Shown one piece after another: positions 10,693 to 20,759 of a stretch of 64,000 bases of DNA (the stretch's first letter is position 1; every line of letters begins with the position of its first letter). The notes below the pieces were generated by a model. It worked only from the letters and a program-made list of their open reading frames with translations, did no database searches and was not told where the DNA came from. Both the position numbers and the translations under genes were made by a program. This stretch comes from Parelaphostrongylus tenuis (taxonomy: Eukaryota > Nematoda > Chromadorea > Rhabditida > Metastrongylidae), in contig JAHQIW010000941.1 of assembly GCA_019055375.1 (NCBI GenBank), positions 25,296 through 89,295 of the forward strand. The letters are read 5' to 3'.

Positions 10693-11151
10693 GTAGTTCG
10701 TGTCGGTTTGGGTTTTGATACGAATTTTGCAGTAAAATTGCATAATTTTGATATCGTTCAATCACGCATTTTCTTGCGAACATCTTAGTATACAACATGC
10801 TCATACTTACTCCAAGGGGAGCTCTCCTGAGAACAGAATCGCCTGCACTCATGCACGAATGACGCAAAGGGAAAAGTGCTAGTGAAGTGGCGCACATGGT
10901 CAATCCTTTAGGAACGGCAGTTGATTGATCGCACAGTGCAACTCGCAAGAGGCGCGCGATTTTTGTTATATTGCTTTTCCTTTGTTTGGAAAGTGAAACC
11001 CGATTTTCTGTGTTACTCTGATACTCCTGATTTCCTCTACATGGTCTTATGTTTTCCTGCAATTATAATTCCCTATTGCGCAATCTATCGACCTTATAGT
11101 CATGCAATTTGATTGCAAATATTCAGTCGAAAATCAAAGCGGCACAAAGTT
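10693..11151. mobile_element. Palindromic element M2, longer copy
   Basis: The left arm begins AGTTCGTGTCGGTTTGGG and runs about 105 bp through ATCGTTCAATCACGCATTTTC. The outer part of this arm recurs inverted at 11115-11151. The left arm and adjoining interior match the copy at 29224-29558. The 141-codon minus frame in this stretch is an accident of the repeat and is not a gene. Confidence 0.6.
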
Positions 11152-11681
11152 TTGATGTAACTTATTATTAAATTATTACCAATAATTTGGAATACATCCT
11201 TTCTCATCACGGCATTATCGCGAAGCTTGGGTGTCGTGTTCCGCTGGTACACTCATAAGCCGCTTTTCGATCATCAAGGTATTCACGCTCCAACTCTTCT
11301 AGTGAAATGATCTACCGTCTCACGACTCGGTTTTTGTCGGTGTGGTAGCAGTGGTTCTTTTTTACGAAATCTCAGTATGGTTTTTACACTCAAACGCCAA
11401 ATATCAATCTCGATTTTGATGAAATTTTCTTGAACTTTTTTTTACACACTAGTTGGACTAAACTTAGCTTTACGTCGCAACTGATGTTGGAATATCCTCT
11501 AGCTGCAAAGAGATAGCATTCTGCCAACCACGACATAGAATATTTACGAACATGCGATTTCGCAGAAGTGTGCGAGTAATTAGGGATTATTGTGTGGGAA
11601 TTGTGGGAATTCTCCCTCAATTTTCAACTACCTAGTCATCCCTTGCTGTTTTCCTTTATTTGGAATTTTATATTCTCTTAG
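11152..11681. other. Nothing recognised
   Basis: AT-rich spacer with only short frames and no repeat shared with the rest of the window. Confidence 0.4.
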
Positions 11682-11874
11682 AAAAAAACTTTGTTGTTCA
11701 AACTGCCTTCCTCAAATCTACATTTGCTCTACCAGTTTTAGATGAAAAGGGTTCTTTTGATTTGTTATATTCCAGTATAGGAGCAGTATCAGCGCTGATA
11801 GTCTCATCACGATTGTCTGATCACCTTCATACAGATTCTTGTAAGATCGAAAGTTTTTTCAAAGAGGTTGTAAG
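11682..11874 (+). CDS. Internal exon of an unknown gene
   Basis: After a TTCTCTTAG acceptor the frame is open for 63 codons up to a GTGAAA donor. The peptide includes FVVQTAFLKSTFALPVLDEK, then GSFDLLYSSIGAVSALIVSS, and ends KIESFFKEVV. The composition is convincing for coding sequence, with no homopolymer runs. I do not recognise the domain. It could belong with the plus-strand exons at 7115 or 17422, but phase alone cannot prove that. Confidence 0.42.
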
Positions 11875-12252
11875 GTGAAAATACTGTCTGTCTTAAAATG
11901 GATTAGGTTCCAGTTTTCGTGAATTTCCACGCGATGTCAGCGTACACTAACATTTTTCTTGGGCATACGACAGCAATTCTTCTTTGATATTGACTGCTTC
12001 TGCACTAATGATACTTCCTAGATGCACAGCTTTTTTTCCACCTTAATCATTTGCTAATCACCGAATCGAAATCAAATCAACAAATCTGTGTTGAAATTCG
12101 TAGAATTGACTTTTATGAAACGTCGGCATCTGACAAAAATGAGAAATGAAATTATCAAAAGTATTGAACTTCTTCTATCGACCGCTTTTTATAGACCCAC
12201 TCAAAATGGTATAATCTGATAAGGATGTAACATGTTCCAAGCTGTTAGGTCT

Positions 12253-12302
12253 AGTGCTACACAGGTACCTGTTTCGTCCTATTGGGACTCATCAGTACCA
12301 CC
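12253..12302 (-). ncRNA. Hammerhead ribozyme motif, left arm
   Basis: On the minus strand: stem I GGTGGTA, core CTGATGA exactly as in the hammerhead consensus, stem II GTCC/GGAC with loop CAATA, then GAAA, stem III ACAGG...CCTGT, and the second stem I strand TAGCACT. Stem I has one mismatch. The residue at the cleavage position is G, where the consensus needs A, C or U, so this arm is probably inactive. Confidence 0.72.
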
Positions 12303-12365
12303 CTCTCTCGGTTAAGCCGATCCCCTGAGGTAAAGTAAGTCTCTATAGAGGCTGAATCTAGGGAA

Positions 12366-12415
12366 GGTGCTACTGAAAAGTCCCAACAGGACGAAACAGG
12401 CACCTGTATAGCACT
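12366..12415 (+). ncRNA. Hammerhead ribozyme motif, right arm
   Basis: On the plus strand: stem I GGTGCTA pairs with TAGCACT, six Watson-Crick pairs plus one wobble. Stem II is GTCC/GGAC with loop CAACA. GAAA is present, stem III is ACAGG/CCTGT with a very short loop, and the cleavage triplet GTA is allowed. The first core segment reads CTGAAAA, so the essential G of CUGANGA is A. Very short stem III is known in hammerheads that cleave as dimers. Confidence 0.72.
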
Positions 12416-12459
12416 AGACCTAACAGCTAAAAACATGTTACATCCTTACCAAACGAATT

Positions 12460-14253
12460 AGTTTTCATTCGAAGCTTGTGCTAGTTTGGTAAGTTTTTTC
12501 ACAATCAATGGCTGACGTTTCGACGAGTTCGCCTAAGGAAAAGTCACTCACTGTTTTATTCAGGTGTACAAAAACTTATGTTCTTTGTGCGGGATGACGT
12601 TTGACCCCCACCCCCTCATGTCAGTGGGCTAAATCGACCAGAGGTGCCAGCTATAGCCAGAATAGAAAATTAGCATAAGATAGGGTGCAATATAGTTCAT
12701 AATGTCTAGACACTACCCCGTCTTGTTCATTCTCGGATTTTTGGACATTTTCTGGATAGTCTCGAGGGTTTCACGCCGACATTTTTTGGCTCATGCCTCA
12801 GGATTCTAACTGTCACCTTATAGTCGTCACCTTTCTGTCCTGTGTACCTAGAAGAGAGCTGATATGACTTTTCGGCTTTCCGTGTAGATATTCTTTTATG
12901 CACACATAAGTGGTCCGCCCGTTTCGTCTATAAATTCATCACCGCATCTCATAAGAGATAAGGTATATTATACCTGTACTCATGCAGTCGTCGTCTCTAT
13001 CATTAGGACATATCCACACAATCTGTTTTACACTAGCGGTCATGCAATCGGTTCCGACGTAATTGGTGAATTAGGTGTCGCGCAGTTTCCACAAGCCTTA
13101 CAGTCTTTTCTAGACCACTGTTTTTTTAGACATCTTTTAAGAGCGACGCTTAATTTGTTTTTATGAGGCAGTTTTAGAGCTATCTCACCACTTATGTTTG
13201 AAACATTGTTTTTTCACTATGGAGCTTGTTCCTAGTTTTTGATCCGACGCTAATGGCTGCTGTCTTGTAGCCAGCAATGCAAGATGGTTATTTGTCGCGC
13301 CAAGTGTGGTGACTCCTTTTTTCCTTCTCTCTCATGCAAACACTTGTAGCTTTCGGTAGGTGTTTTGTACAAGTGCTTTTTGTGTGCAAGGATGAGAGAG
13401 GTGGTGCCTATTATGTCATTATAATTTGGCTTTTGATGCCAATTTGTGACGCACCCAGTTTCAGAAAGGTTTATATGAGGATTCATAAATGGGAGCCGAT
13501 TTTCTGGAAGTTTTCTTCGCCTAGACTGGATATATTCAGACTATCGATTCAAGAATGCGAAACACTTGTCCATTTCTTCTTGTGTAGAGCAGATGACAAA
13601 TTAAACATCCAAGTATCGACAATAGAGTGAACGCCGAAAGAGTGGTGCTCTTAAAATCTTGATATGAGAGCAATAACTAGGCTTTGTGGTGGTCATTGCC
13701 CCATCGCCAATCTTCTAACTGTGCAAAATATCCTCTTGTTCACCTAAAGATCGAACAGCTAAGACATTTTTCGAAAGAAACTATCATTATGTTGAGAAAC
13801 TGTAGAGATTTATTACCTCTAAACTTTTCGCCAGTAGTTCGTAAATGGTCTGTATTGCGAAGTCATTCGCAACGTATGTATAGAGTGTAGTAATATCGAA
13901 GAATTTCGTCACGTACGTGCGGTTAAGATGCGCGCGTTTTAGGTCTTCTAAGAAAATATTGGTGTTTGAGAGATGGCTCGCTTGAAGTTTAACAATCTCG
14001 ATATCAAGCTCAGAACCATTTTATTCTACCGTCGACCCGCCTACACAGCTGATGACCTATCTATTTTTGATTGATAAAGGATCAATGGATTCAAAATCAT
14101 CATTAGACGTTAGTTTGTGTGTACAAAGGACGGGGCAATTTGGTAAAGCATTCTTGAATTGACGGACAGCTGTTTGAAGTGAATCAGCAGCTCCTGCTGT
14201 TTGGACCCATTCTTTGTTGAATTCTCGATACTGGTCTTCATATTCCTTTGCGG
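12460..14253 (-). mobile_element. Penelope-like element 2, degraded
   Basis: Right to left the minus strand gives KEWVQTAGAADSLQTAVRQF and CTHKLTSNDDFESIDPLS (about 14220-14060), then the RT region. There, TTLYTYVANDFAIQTIYELL near 13850 matches the SLYTNV...AM block of Penelope RTs. The catalytic region (near 13620-13560) has a stop in place of YIDDCF. Next come the segment NLSETGCVTNWHQKP (13480) and the GIY-YIG part with CPNDRDDDCMSTG (13000). A damaged hammerhead-like terminus lies at 12509-12537. The 5' end is cut where a SINE-B copy begins. Confidence 0.82.
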
Positions 14254-14502
14254 GCGCGCCGTGGCCGAATGGTTGTGATGGTCGTCGCGGCGCACGCGGG
14301 TTTACACCTCCCCAGTGCTCTCCGGCAGTCAACAGCGAATTTCCTATGGAGCTCCACGGCCAGGCTATCCTCAAGAATGCAAGGAGACGTGCCCAACCAA
14401 TATTCTACGACGTACGAAAAGAAAACCTAAAAAACGAATTCAATGCTAGAAGTACTGGGATCCGCACAGCGAAAAAGGGGGACCCTGTGAAGACAAATCA
14501 AT
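14254..14502 (+). mobile_element. SINE-B copy 1
   Basis: A tRNA-like head begins GCGCCGTGGCCGAATGG (A box TGGCCGAATGG), followed by a degenerate B box about 45 bp later. The body has GGCATATCCTCAAGA-like blocks (GGCTATCCTCAAGAATGC), TATTCTACGACGT and the end CCGCACAGCGAAAAAGG. Copies at 30460 and 57091 share head, body and tail. Confidence 0.75.
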
Positions 14503-14550
14503 GAAATATCAATATTTTTCTACAGAGTATGGCTTATAAAGAGAACTAAC

Positions 14551-14668
14551 CTGAAGATGTTTTTCTTTTATCTTGCATCCCACTGACGAGTTTAATTGCA
14601 AATTCCTTCCTTTTATCGCTTATAGCAACCGAACACTTTTGGAATTTGTCGGCTCCCAAATTTGGCAT
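14551..14668 (-). CDS. Possible first exon, product unknown
   Basis: A minus-strand ATG at 14668 opens 39 codons that end at a GTTAGT donor (14546-14550). The peptide begins MPNLGADKFQKCSVAISDK and continues with a lysine-rich stretch. Just upstream (14740-14830) the DNA is unusually GC-rich for the window, which would fit a promoter-proximal region. No downstream exon could be paired with it because PLE2 and SINE-B follow. Family unknown. Confidence 0.33.
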
Positions 14669-14669
14669 A

Positions 14670-16540
14670 TACCACGTCCTTGTTCGTTAATTAACCAATC
14701 GAGTATGATAAGGATACGCCACCAACGCTGCTTTCCGCACGTGATATCACAAGCTATTCGGCCCTACGGACTGCTGCCGCGCGGCGAGACGCGGCTGCCG
14801 ACGTGTCCTTGTCGTACCCAAGGGTTTAAGTTCAAAGTGAAGTTTTCCTCGTAAATAGTTACTGAGCACGTGCAAGAGTTTGTCCCAAAGTAAACGGTAA
14901 CTTGGGCAGCTTCGCTATCAGGTTATTGTTGCCTGGAAAACGTTCATTGTTATCTCCAATTTGCTTGTGGTCCAGACTTGTCACAGCTTCTCCCCAACGC
15001 AATTCTCCGCTTATTCGTCAATGAAGCAGCAACGTAATAAACAAAAGTGAAATGGTGACGTTGTATTGCTTCCGTACGCCAGCGTTTCCCTCGTGTTTGC
15101 AAAACACCCTATTGTTCCATGTGTATAACGCTTGCTATTCGCCGCATTCGTCGATTGAGCGTCAAATATTTTTGTAAATTAATAGATTTTCCGCTCTTTC
15201 AAGTTCGCTTTTGATTAGATATGTGAAACTGTTTGGATTTCTTGACGCACATGCAGAGCAGAATAATTGCTTAGATATTCGGATCACCTGTCGTCGATTC
15301 GAATTTCTTCTATTGAATTTGTTGCCTTGCAACAATCATTTATACTAACCGGACTTGGTATATGGGCTGAGCTAAAATTTGAAGTTTTTTTCGTTTCTTT
15401 TCTCATTCCTATGTTAAATGTGAGTCAAACTTATTTCTCCATCGGACTTGAAGATGTACTAAATCATTTTCCCAGTTATCATATCAGTGTATCAGACCGT
15501 TGTTCTGCCTTGCAAATAGAAAACTCTTAAAAACCTTGCTGAGGCATAGGAACGATCTAAACTTTTTAATAGTTTCTTTCCGCTGATAATACTTGAAGAA
15601 ACATTATCGCAACTGCTAACAATGCTTTGTAGCTATGATTTTGTAATCGAATATGTGCTCAGATGATTTATTGGGATTCAAGTAAGGTCATCAAGTATTC
15701 TATATTTTTCTCGATACGCACTCGCCTTGCGGGCTTTCTGGTGCGTTGGAATTTTCCTCAAAATTTGGAAGGTAACTCGATTCAAGCAGCTAAGTTGTTT
15801 GGTTGGCGTTCAATAGAGAGAATATATTCGCACTATGTTTTTATCCAGAAGCACGTAGCTCGATCCGGTGATCGGCTGACAACAAAAAGAATGTGGCACT
15901 TTGGAAAAAAAATTTTGCATTTTCCTTACAATTTGAATCAATCATGGATCTTAATAGGATGTTTCAAATTTCACAGCAAGGCCTATTTGAATAACAAACG
16001 CTTCTAGCCTCGCTTTTAGAGCACACGTCGTATTAGGAACGCAAAATTTTGCCAGGGATGTATTCGAAAAACTGACATCACTTTGACAATACCCTGGTCC
16101 ACTACGTATTTCGCTCTGTGGAAATTTAACTTCGATGGATGATTTATAAACTGTACACCCTTCTTAATCATTGTGTGGTCTGTTTATAATCTCTATTAAT
16201 TTGGTTTTATTTCTAGAATTCGTGACGCATTCATTCGTTAATGCGATGAATCAACTCATATTCAAACATATAAAAGAAGCTGCGAGAACGTTCAACGTCT
16301 GAGTTGTCGAATTTTGGTGAAGGATGGCTCCAGGATTAATCAAGATTGTTGAACTCAAATGTAGTATTTCGTTCCTACAATATGTTTATCTCAATCTGAA
16401 CTGCCACACCGCTATGCATTATAGCATGAATTTTTCGGATATGTTCTTGGAATCCTTATCTTAGTGTACTCTGAGTAGACAACGAATAGTTGTGAGAGGT
16501 AAAAAGGGAGGGAATGATTAAAGAATAATGTGATGTTATC
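14670..16540. other. GC-rich patch, otherwise no gene
   Basis: A GC-rich patch at 14750-14815 contains an imperfect palindrome around GCTGCCGCGCGGCGAGACGC. An open frame of 114 codons at 15663-16007 has no recognisable motif and no good acceptor; chance is plausible at this length in 64 kb. Confidence 0.4.
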
Positions 16541-16542
16541 AG

Positions 16543-16838
16543 AAAAACGCATGTGGCGCAGTGGTGAGAGGTGCTCTGCATCGCACACAACGTCGATGGC
16601 CGATCTCGCGCTCATGATTCACCAAGCCGTCCATCCGTGGTCGATAAATTGGTACCAGGCGAGTCTTAGACTGATCTTTAAAGATAAGCAGCACTGACAT
16701 GATACAGCGGGAGGCCAACGCGAGTCATTGTAAAGGCCAGATATGCATTCAGTCACCTCGAACGAAATTAAAATTTGAAGACGAATGCATGACGCATCCC
16801 TCAGGGATTGATCAACGCCAAGAGCTTTAATCCTATAT
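16543..16838 (+). mobile_element. SINE-A copy 3
   Basis: Full-length copy with A box TGGCGCAGTGG, decayed B box, CTCACCAAGCC junction, GGTCGATAAATTGGTACC body block and a tail at CTTTAATCCTATATC. The orientation is plus. It is several per cent diverged from the other copies. Confidence 0.88.
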
Positions 16839-16839
16839 C

Positions 16840-17420
16840 AAAAGAAGTAAGTTAAATAATCTAATTATTCTAAACAGTGTCATTAGACTTTGATAGCTAC
16901 TCATCTGTTTCACACATCTTTTTCCTACCCTAAACATCTGTTTTAGTCATTATCGTCCGTCAATTTAGGATTAGCCTTTTTCTTCAATCATTTTTCTCGA
17001 AATTATCCTGTAGTGGTTTAAAGAGGAGACTTTTCTTCAGCAAATAGCTGGCTTCTACGCAGTGTCGGCTTTTTCTTGCTGAGAATCGGCACTGTTTCCC
17101 ATCGATTTCTTTATCGTTCATATTGAAGATTTGAAATTGAGTCATGAAAACAAGAAAAACTATGTCTTGGTTTTTTCTAATTTTCTCACTTTTTGGCGCA
17201 TTTCACTTTTTATTATTATATATCTTTGAACAAAAGTTCATCTTTCTAATCTCAGTTTTCGAAGAAACATTTTCACTCTAGTTCCACAGTCTGAAACATT
17301 TTCGTTGAATTCTTCCCTTTTCTTGAAGTCTCTTTGCCATATCTGCCATGTCTAATCGTCTGAATCATGTTTGCGTATATCATTTGACAAGAATTTGAGT
17401 GTGCTTATCTTTGCATTACA
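16840..17420. other. Nothing recognised
   Basis: T-rich sequence immediately upstream of the coding exon at 17422. It is probably intron or intergenic. Confidence 0.4.
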
Positions 17421-17421
17421 G

Positions 17422-17638
17422 CGACGTAAAGCCCATTTATGGTGGCAATGTCGCCGACACTGCCTTTTCATGCCATTCTGCCGTCCGACCTATATGCCTG
17501 GGATCCCACGTCCAAATGCGAATAGTAAAAATACCTTCTTATTTCCAAGCCAATCACATATCATGTGGAAGCCTGTGTGATGCACCAGAAACCGTCTTGA
17601 GTGCTCTGCTCGTCATTGTGCTCATTGACGAAAATTAA
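17422..17638 (+). CDS. Probable last exon, cysteine-rich unknown protein
   Basis: After a TTGCATTACAG acceptor the frame runs 71 codons to a TAA at 17636. The peptide starts DVKPIYGGNVADTAFSCHSA, continues PICLGSHVQMRIVKIPSY and HISCGSLCDAPETV, and ends in the hydrophobic LSALLVIVLIDEN. Four cysteines and the Gly/Pro pattern suggest an extracellular or lumenal domain, and the end could be a short membrane segment. That is inference, and I do not recognise the family. The stretch is richer in GC than its flanks. A second frame is open over part of it but is less protein-like. Confidence 0.48.
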
Positions 17639-17639
17639 T

Positions 17640-18765
17640 CCATTAGGTTTACACTGCATAATTGCCTGCTACGAACAGTACAGTCGGTTTCAAAATCAAT
17701 TGAAGGTAGAAAAGACATAATGGAGGTTGTAAGACATGGAATTAAATTTAGTGTTTCTAGAATATCTTAAGTGAAATGGTTTCAAGAGAATTATGCGGGG
17801 GACATACTTTCTTACTCTGTTATTATCCTTCTAACGCTCTCCCATGAGAATATTAATCACTCAACTCCAAACTAATCACTTAGCGATTTTCAAATGATGT
17901 AAATTTCCAAGTAGTATCATGGGAGATTTGCTGCTGATTTAGCTAAATACTGCTTTTCAGCTGCATCGGGTCTATTCATTCTTCACGCAGCGTTTACTCT
18001 TGCTATAATCAAGCTTTATATAAGTCCAGATTTCAAAGTTTTCCAAAGGAATGTGGGTAGCAAATAAATTAATCAGTCTGTTAGCAAAAGACTTTAAAAA
18101 GATTACCGAAAGGCTTGAAAATGACTATTTTAGCCCAAGGTAGCACATTAAATCTTTAGCTTTACAGAGTTTTCTCTCCTCTTTCGTACTATTAGACCGA
18201 GTGCCGCATTCATCATGACCTCGAGGGTATTTTGAAGAATGACGCGTTTCCAGTTCTGATATCTAAAACACCTTTTCTTCATGTAAGCTACCACCCGCTT
18301 GCTCAATCATTGTAAAGTAATGCGTTTCGTTCATTACATCGTCGTGGTGGTGTTTTGTTCGTGGTTTTATTTGTTAACATTACAGCGATTTGATCCTTGA
18401 TTATGGAAGCCTTTATGTAAAGCATCACAAACTAAAATTAACGATCCTGTACTTTTCTTGGCGGAAAATGCCAAATATTGGCAAAGTTATCATCGCCGAT
18501 GTATAAAAACTAACATATAGCTTTCTTTCTGGATTAATGGCTCGTTGTCCTTCATAATTCCTAAAGAAATCTCACCACTAACATTCCTTAGGGATCAGTA
18601 ATAGCACAAGAAAGCAATGAGACACTCATTGATAAGTTATTTCGCCGGCTCTCCTCGGCAAATACGTTTACAAATGCTATAAAAGTCTTACAATAAGTCT
18701 GAAAGGATTTTGAAAGGTTCGAGTCTATTCAAATGCTTTTAATGTCGGACTCAGATAATCACCGT
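17640..18765. other. Nothing recognised
   Basis: AT-rich sequence with only short frames between the exon at 17422 and SINE-A copy 4. Confidence 0.4.
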
Positions 18766-18773
18766 ACACAAAA

Positions 18774-19067
18774 TATAAGAGCGCATTTGGCGCAGTGGTT
18801 GGAGGTGCTCTGTATCGCACACGAGGTCAATGGTTCGATCTCACGCTCATGGCTCCCAAAGCCATCCCTCGGCGTCGATAATTGGCACCAGACAGGTTTC
18901 AGACTTGTCTGGGGGAATAAGCAGCACTGACTCGGTTCAGCGGGAGATCATTGTAATGGCCAGATACGCCTTCCAACACCTCAAACGAATTAAAAATTTG
19001 AAAAACGAATACATGGCGCATCCCTCAGGGATTGATTAACGCCAAGAGCTTTATCCTTTATCCTTCA
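18774..19067 (+). mobile_element. SINE-A copy 4 with target duplication
   Basis: A complete copy with A box TGGCGCAGTGG, B box GGTTCGATCTC and tail CTTTATCCTTTATCC. It is flanked by the direct repeat TACACAAAA at 18765-18773 and 19068-19076. The duplication length fits target-primed reverse transcription. Confidence 0.9.
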
Positions 19068-19199
19068 TACACAAAAGCTTGCGATGTACAGCCCATATCC
19101 AGATCTGGTTTGAACCGCAGGTGCTGAACAGTTTCTACGAACTTTGAAAATCTTTGCTCTTTAACAATTTTGAATTTTTTCTGTTCTTCCTTTCAATAG

Positions 19200-19512
19200 A
19201 GCCTTCTGATGGTTTCGATCGCCCAGTTAATGAGCTACAAGCTGGAGCAACGATTTGCATGGAATCGACTCTTCGTTTGGCCGACAGATTGAGCTCTTTC
19301 CCACGTCCGTACAGACGTTACGGATTCCTGCAATTTTTGGGTGTGTGTCTGTGATAACAGCTGTATGTCAGCGGAGTGAAGAATTGTCGCCGAGTGTTTT
19401 CGTGGGAGTGAAGAATCGCCGTTGTTCCAATGTTCTCCGTGACTTCACAGTGCTAGTGTCAACGCTTTGTAATGGAAGCCAGCCGTTGAACTATGATGAT
19501 GTATCGCTTAGG
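19200..19512 (+). CDS. Possible coding exon(s), product unknown
   Basis: After a TTTCAATAG acceptor the first frame reads PSDGFDRPVNELQAGATICM, then STLRLADRLSSFPRPYRRYG and FLQFLG before a stop at 19352. In another frame the DNA continues with ELSPSVFVGVKNRRCSNVLR and ends SQPLNYDDVSL before a GTAGAT donor at 19510. Both peptides look real, but the piece between them (about 30 nt) is too short for an intron. So a frameshift or a broken copy is likely. Family unknown. Confidence 0.33.
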
Positions 19513-19519
19513 TAGATTT

Positions 19520-20200
19520 AAAGTTTGTAACAACTTCCTTGAAATGGATAACAAGTAAATTTACTGTAAACAAATGAACTACGTCAATCGATTGCAAGTG
19601 AATCCACTCCGGTTACTGTGGTCACGGTTTTGTCATTTCAAATAAGTAGCACTCTTGTGATATCTTTTTTTGCGAATTTTTATTTGAATTTTTGCAACTG
19701 TCTCATACGTGATCATCGCGTGTATTGACTTTTCAAATAAAGGTCCTTCGTGGACTGAAGAACTAAAATGACACCTTTATGAGCTTAAAGAAGTTTTGTT
19801 TCCACTCCTGAATCTATATTACACAGAGTGCTCGAATAATCCTAGATTTGCAAGTTCGATATCTCTGCTTTCCATGTCATTTATTTAACCAGCCGTTAAT
19901 TGAATCTTTCGCTGGTTTAACGTCATTTCGATAAAGTACTTGTTTAAATTATCGTACTCTTCTTTGGTGTCCGTTTTTTTTTCGCTTCTTATATGATTTT
20001 GGAATGTATTCAAGAAAATCCTCCTCAATGTATGCTTACCATTTTAGTTGCCTCAAGCAGAATTTAGTTTTATTTTGATGTGGTTATATTCTTGTATAAT
20101 CAAGTGCGACTTTGTAAATACTGCATTCATTCAAACTTCTACGGGACTTTTCATTAAAATTTTCTCAAAAGCAAGTGTTGATATTATTATTTTCCTTTGA
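19520..20200. other. Nothing recognised
   Basis: AT-rich spacer with no motif or repeat noticed. Confidence 0.4.
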
Positions 20201-20203
20201 TTA

Positions 20204-20473
20204 TCAAATTGAACATATTGCTATACATCTTATTGTTCTGAAGATTGTTAGCTTTTGAGTACGGCACAGCAAAATCAGATTAGTGTTTCTCAGTGATGAA
20301 TCCAATCGATAAAACTTGCTTCTAAACTGATAATCATAGGGACCGTCTACGTCGAAAAAAACCCTGAAAGCAGTCAGTGATAAGATGGAAAAAGTAATGT
20401 CTAACCTACGGATATTCAGGGTCAAAGGTGGAAGAAATCCAATTAGATATGCTGTATTCAGATCGCACGGCAA
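20204..20473 (-). CDS. Possible gene 3' part, product unknown
   Basis: A minus-strand frame of 89 codons ends in TGA at 20204. It contains TAYLIGFLPPLTLNIR and, further on, VFFDVDGPYDYQFRSKFYRL followed by DSSLRNTNLILL. A 42-nt segment between them (20364-20405) starts GTTAGA and ends CTTTCAG, keeps the frame, and may be an intron. The Asp/Tyr-rich middle block looks conserved in style. I cannot name it. It lies just downstream, on the same strand, of the exon at 20550. Confidence 0.35.
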   Translation of the reverse strand: MPCDLNTAYLIGFLPPLTLNIRRLDITFSILSLTAFRVFFDVDGPYDYQFRSKFYRLDSSLRNTNLILLCRTQKLTIFRTIRCIAICSI

Positions 20474-20549
20474 TGATCTTGATTTATCTCAATAAGTGGT
20501 ATGAAAGATAAAGTTTTCTACGTTGATTGGTTTCCAAGAGAACTTTTCC

Positions 20550-20721
20550 TCAAACTTCGCAGAGCTTTTGAAGCGCATCCCTGGCCTGTGTTTCGACTTT
20601 CATTGACCAACCCATATTTTTAATTAGTGCACTATTTTCCAAAATAAGACTGGTGTCAATTTGCCCACCATATAGGAATGGTAGGCAAGTAAACCCAGAG
20701 TTTGGGACCAATTGGGTGATC
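20550..20721 (-). CDS. Possible terminal exon, product unknown
   Basis: A minus-strand ATGTAG acceptor is followed by 56 codons ending in TGA at 20550. The peptide reads ITQLVPNSGFTCLPFLYGGQ, then IDTSLILENSALIKNMGW and ends ARDALQKLCEV. Composition and acceptor support coding. It resembles the general style of a glycosyltransferase C-terminal region, but no diagnostic motif is present, so I leave it unnamed. Confidence 0.35.
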
Positions 20722-20759
20722 CTACATGAATTGCAAGGTGATTTTAACAACTGCTCTTC

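Larger units (their letters stand above)
12222..12446. mobile_element. TA-flanked palindromic element with hammerhead motifs
   Basis: A 225-bp element whose outer about 85 bp are inverted repeats (AGGATGTAACATGTT... at both ends), flanked on each side by TA. The TA flanks suggest insertion by a Tc1/mariner-type transposase, as for many MITEs. The centre is unpaired and has no coding capacity. Each arm contains a hammerhead-ribozyme motif, the two in opposite orientation. No second copy was noticed in the window. Confidence 0.8.

Noticed and set aside
10637..11062. 141-codon minus-strand frame as a gene
   Set aside because: It runs through the arm of palindromic element M2, so its openness comes from the repeat.
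15663..16007. 114-codon frame as a gene
   Set aside because: No family motif or acceptor; a frame of this length is expected by chance about once or twice in 64 kb.
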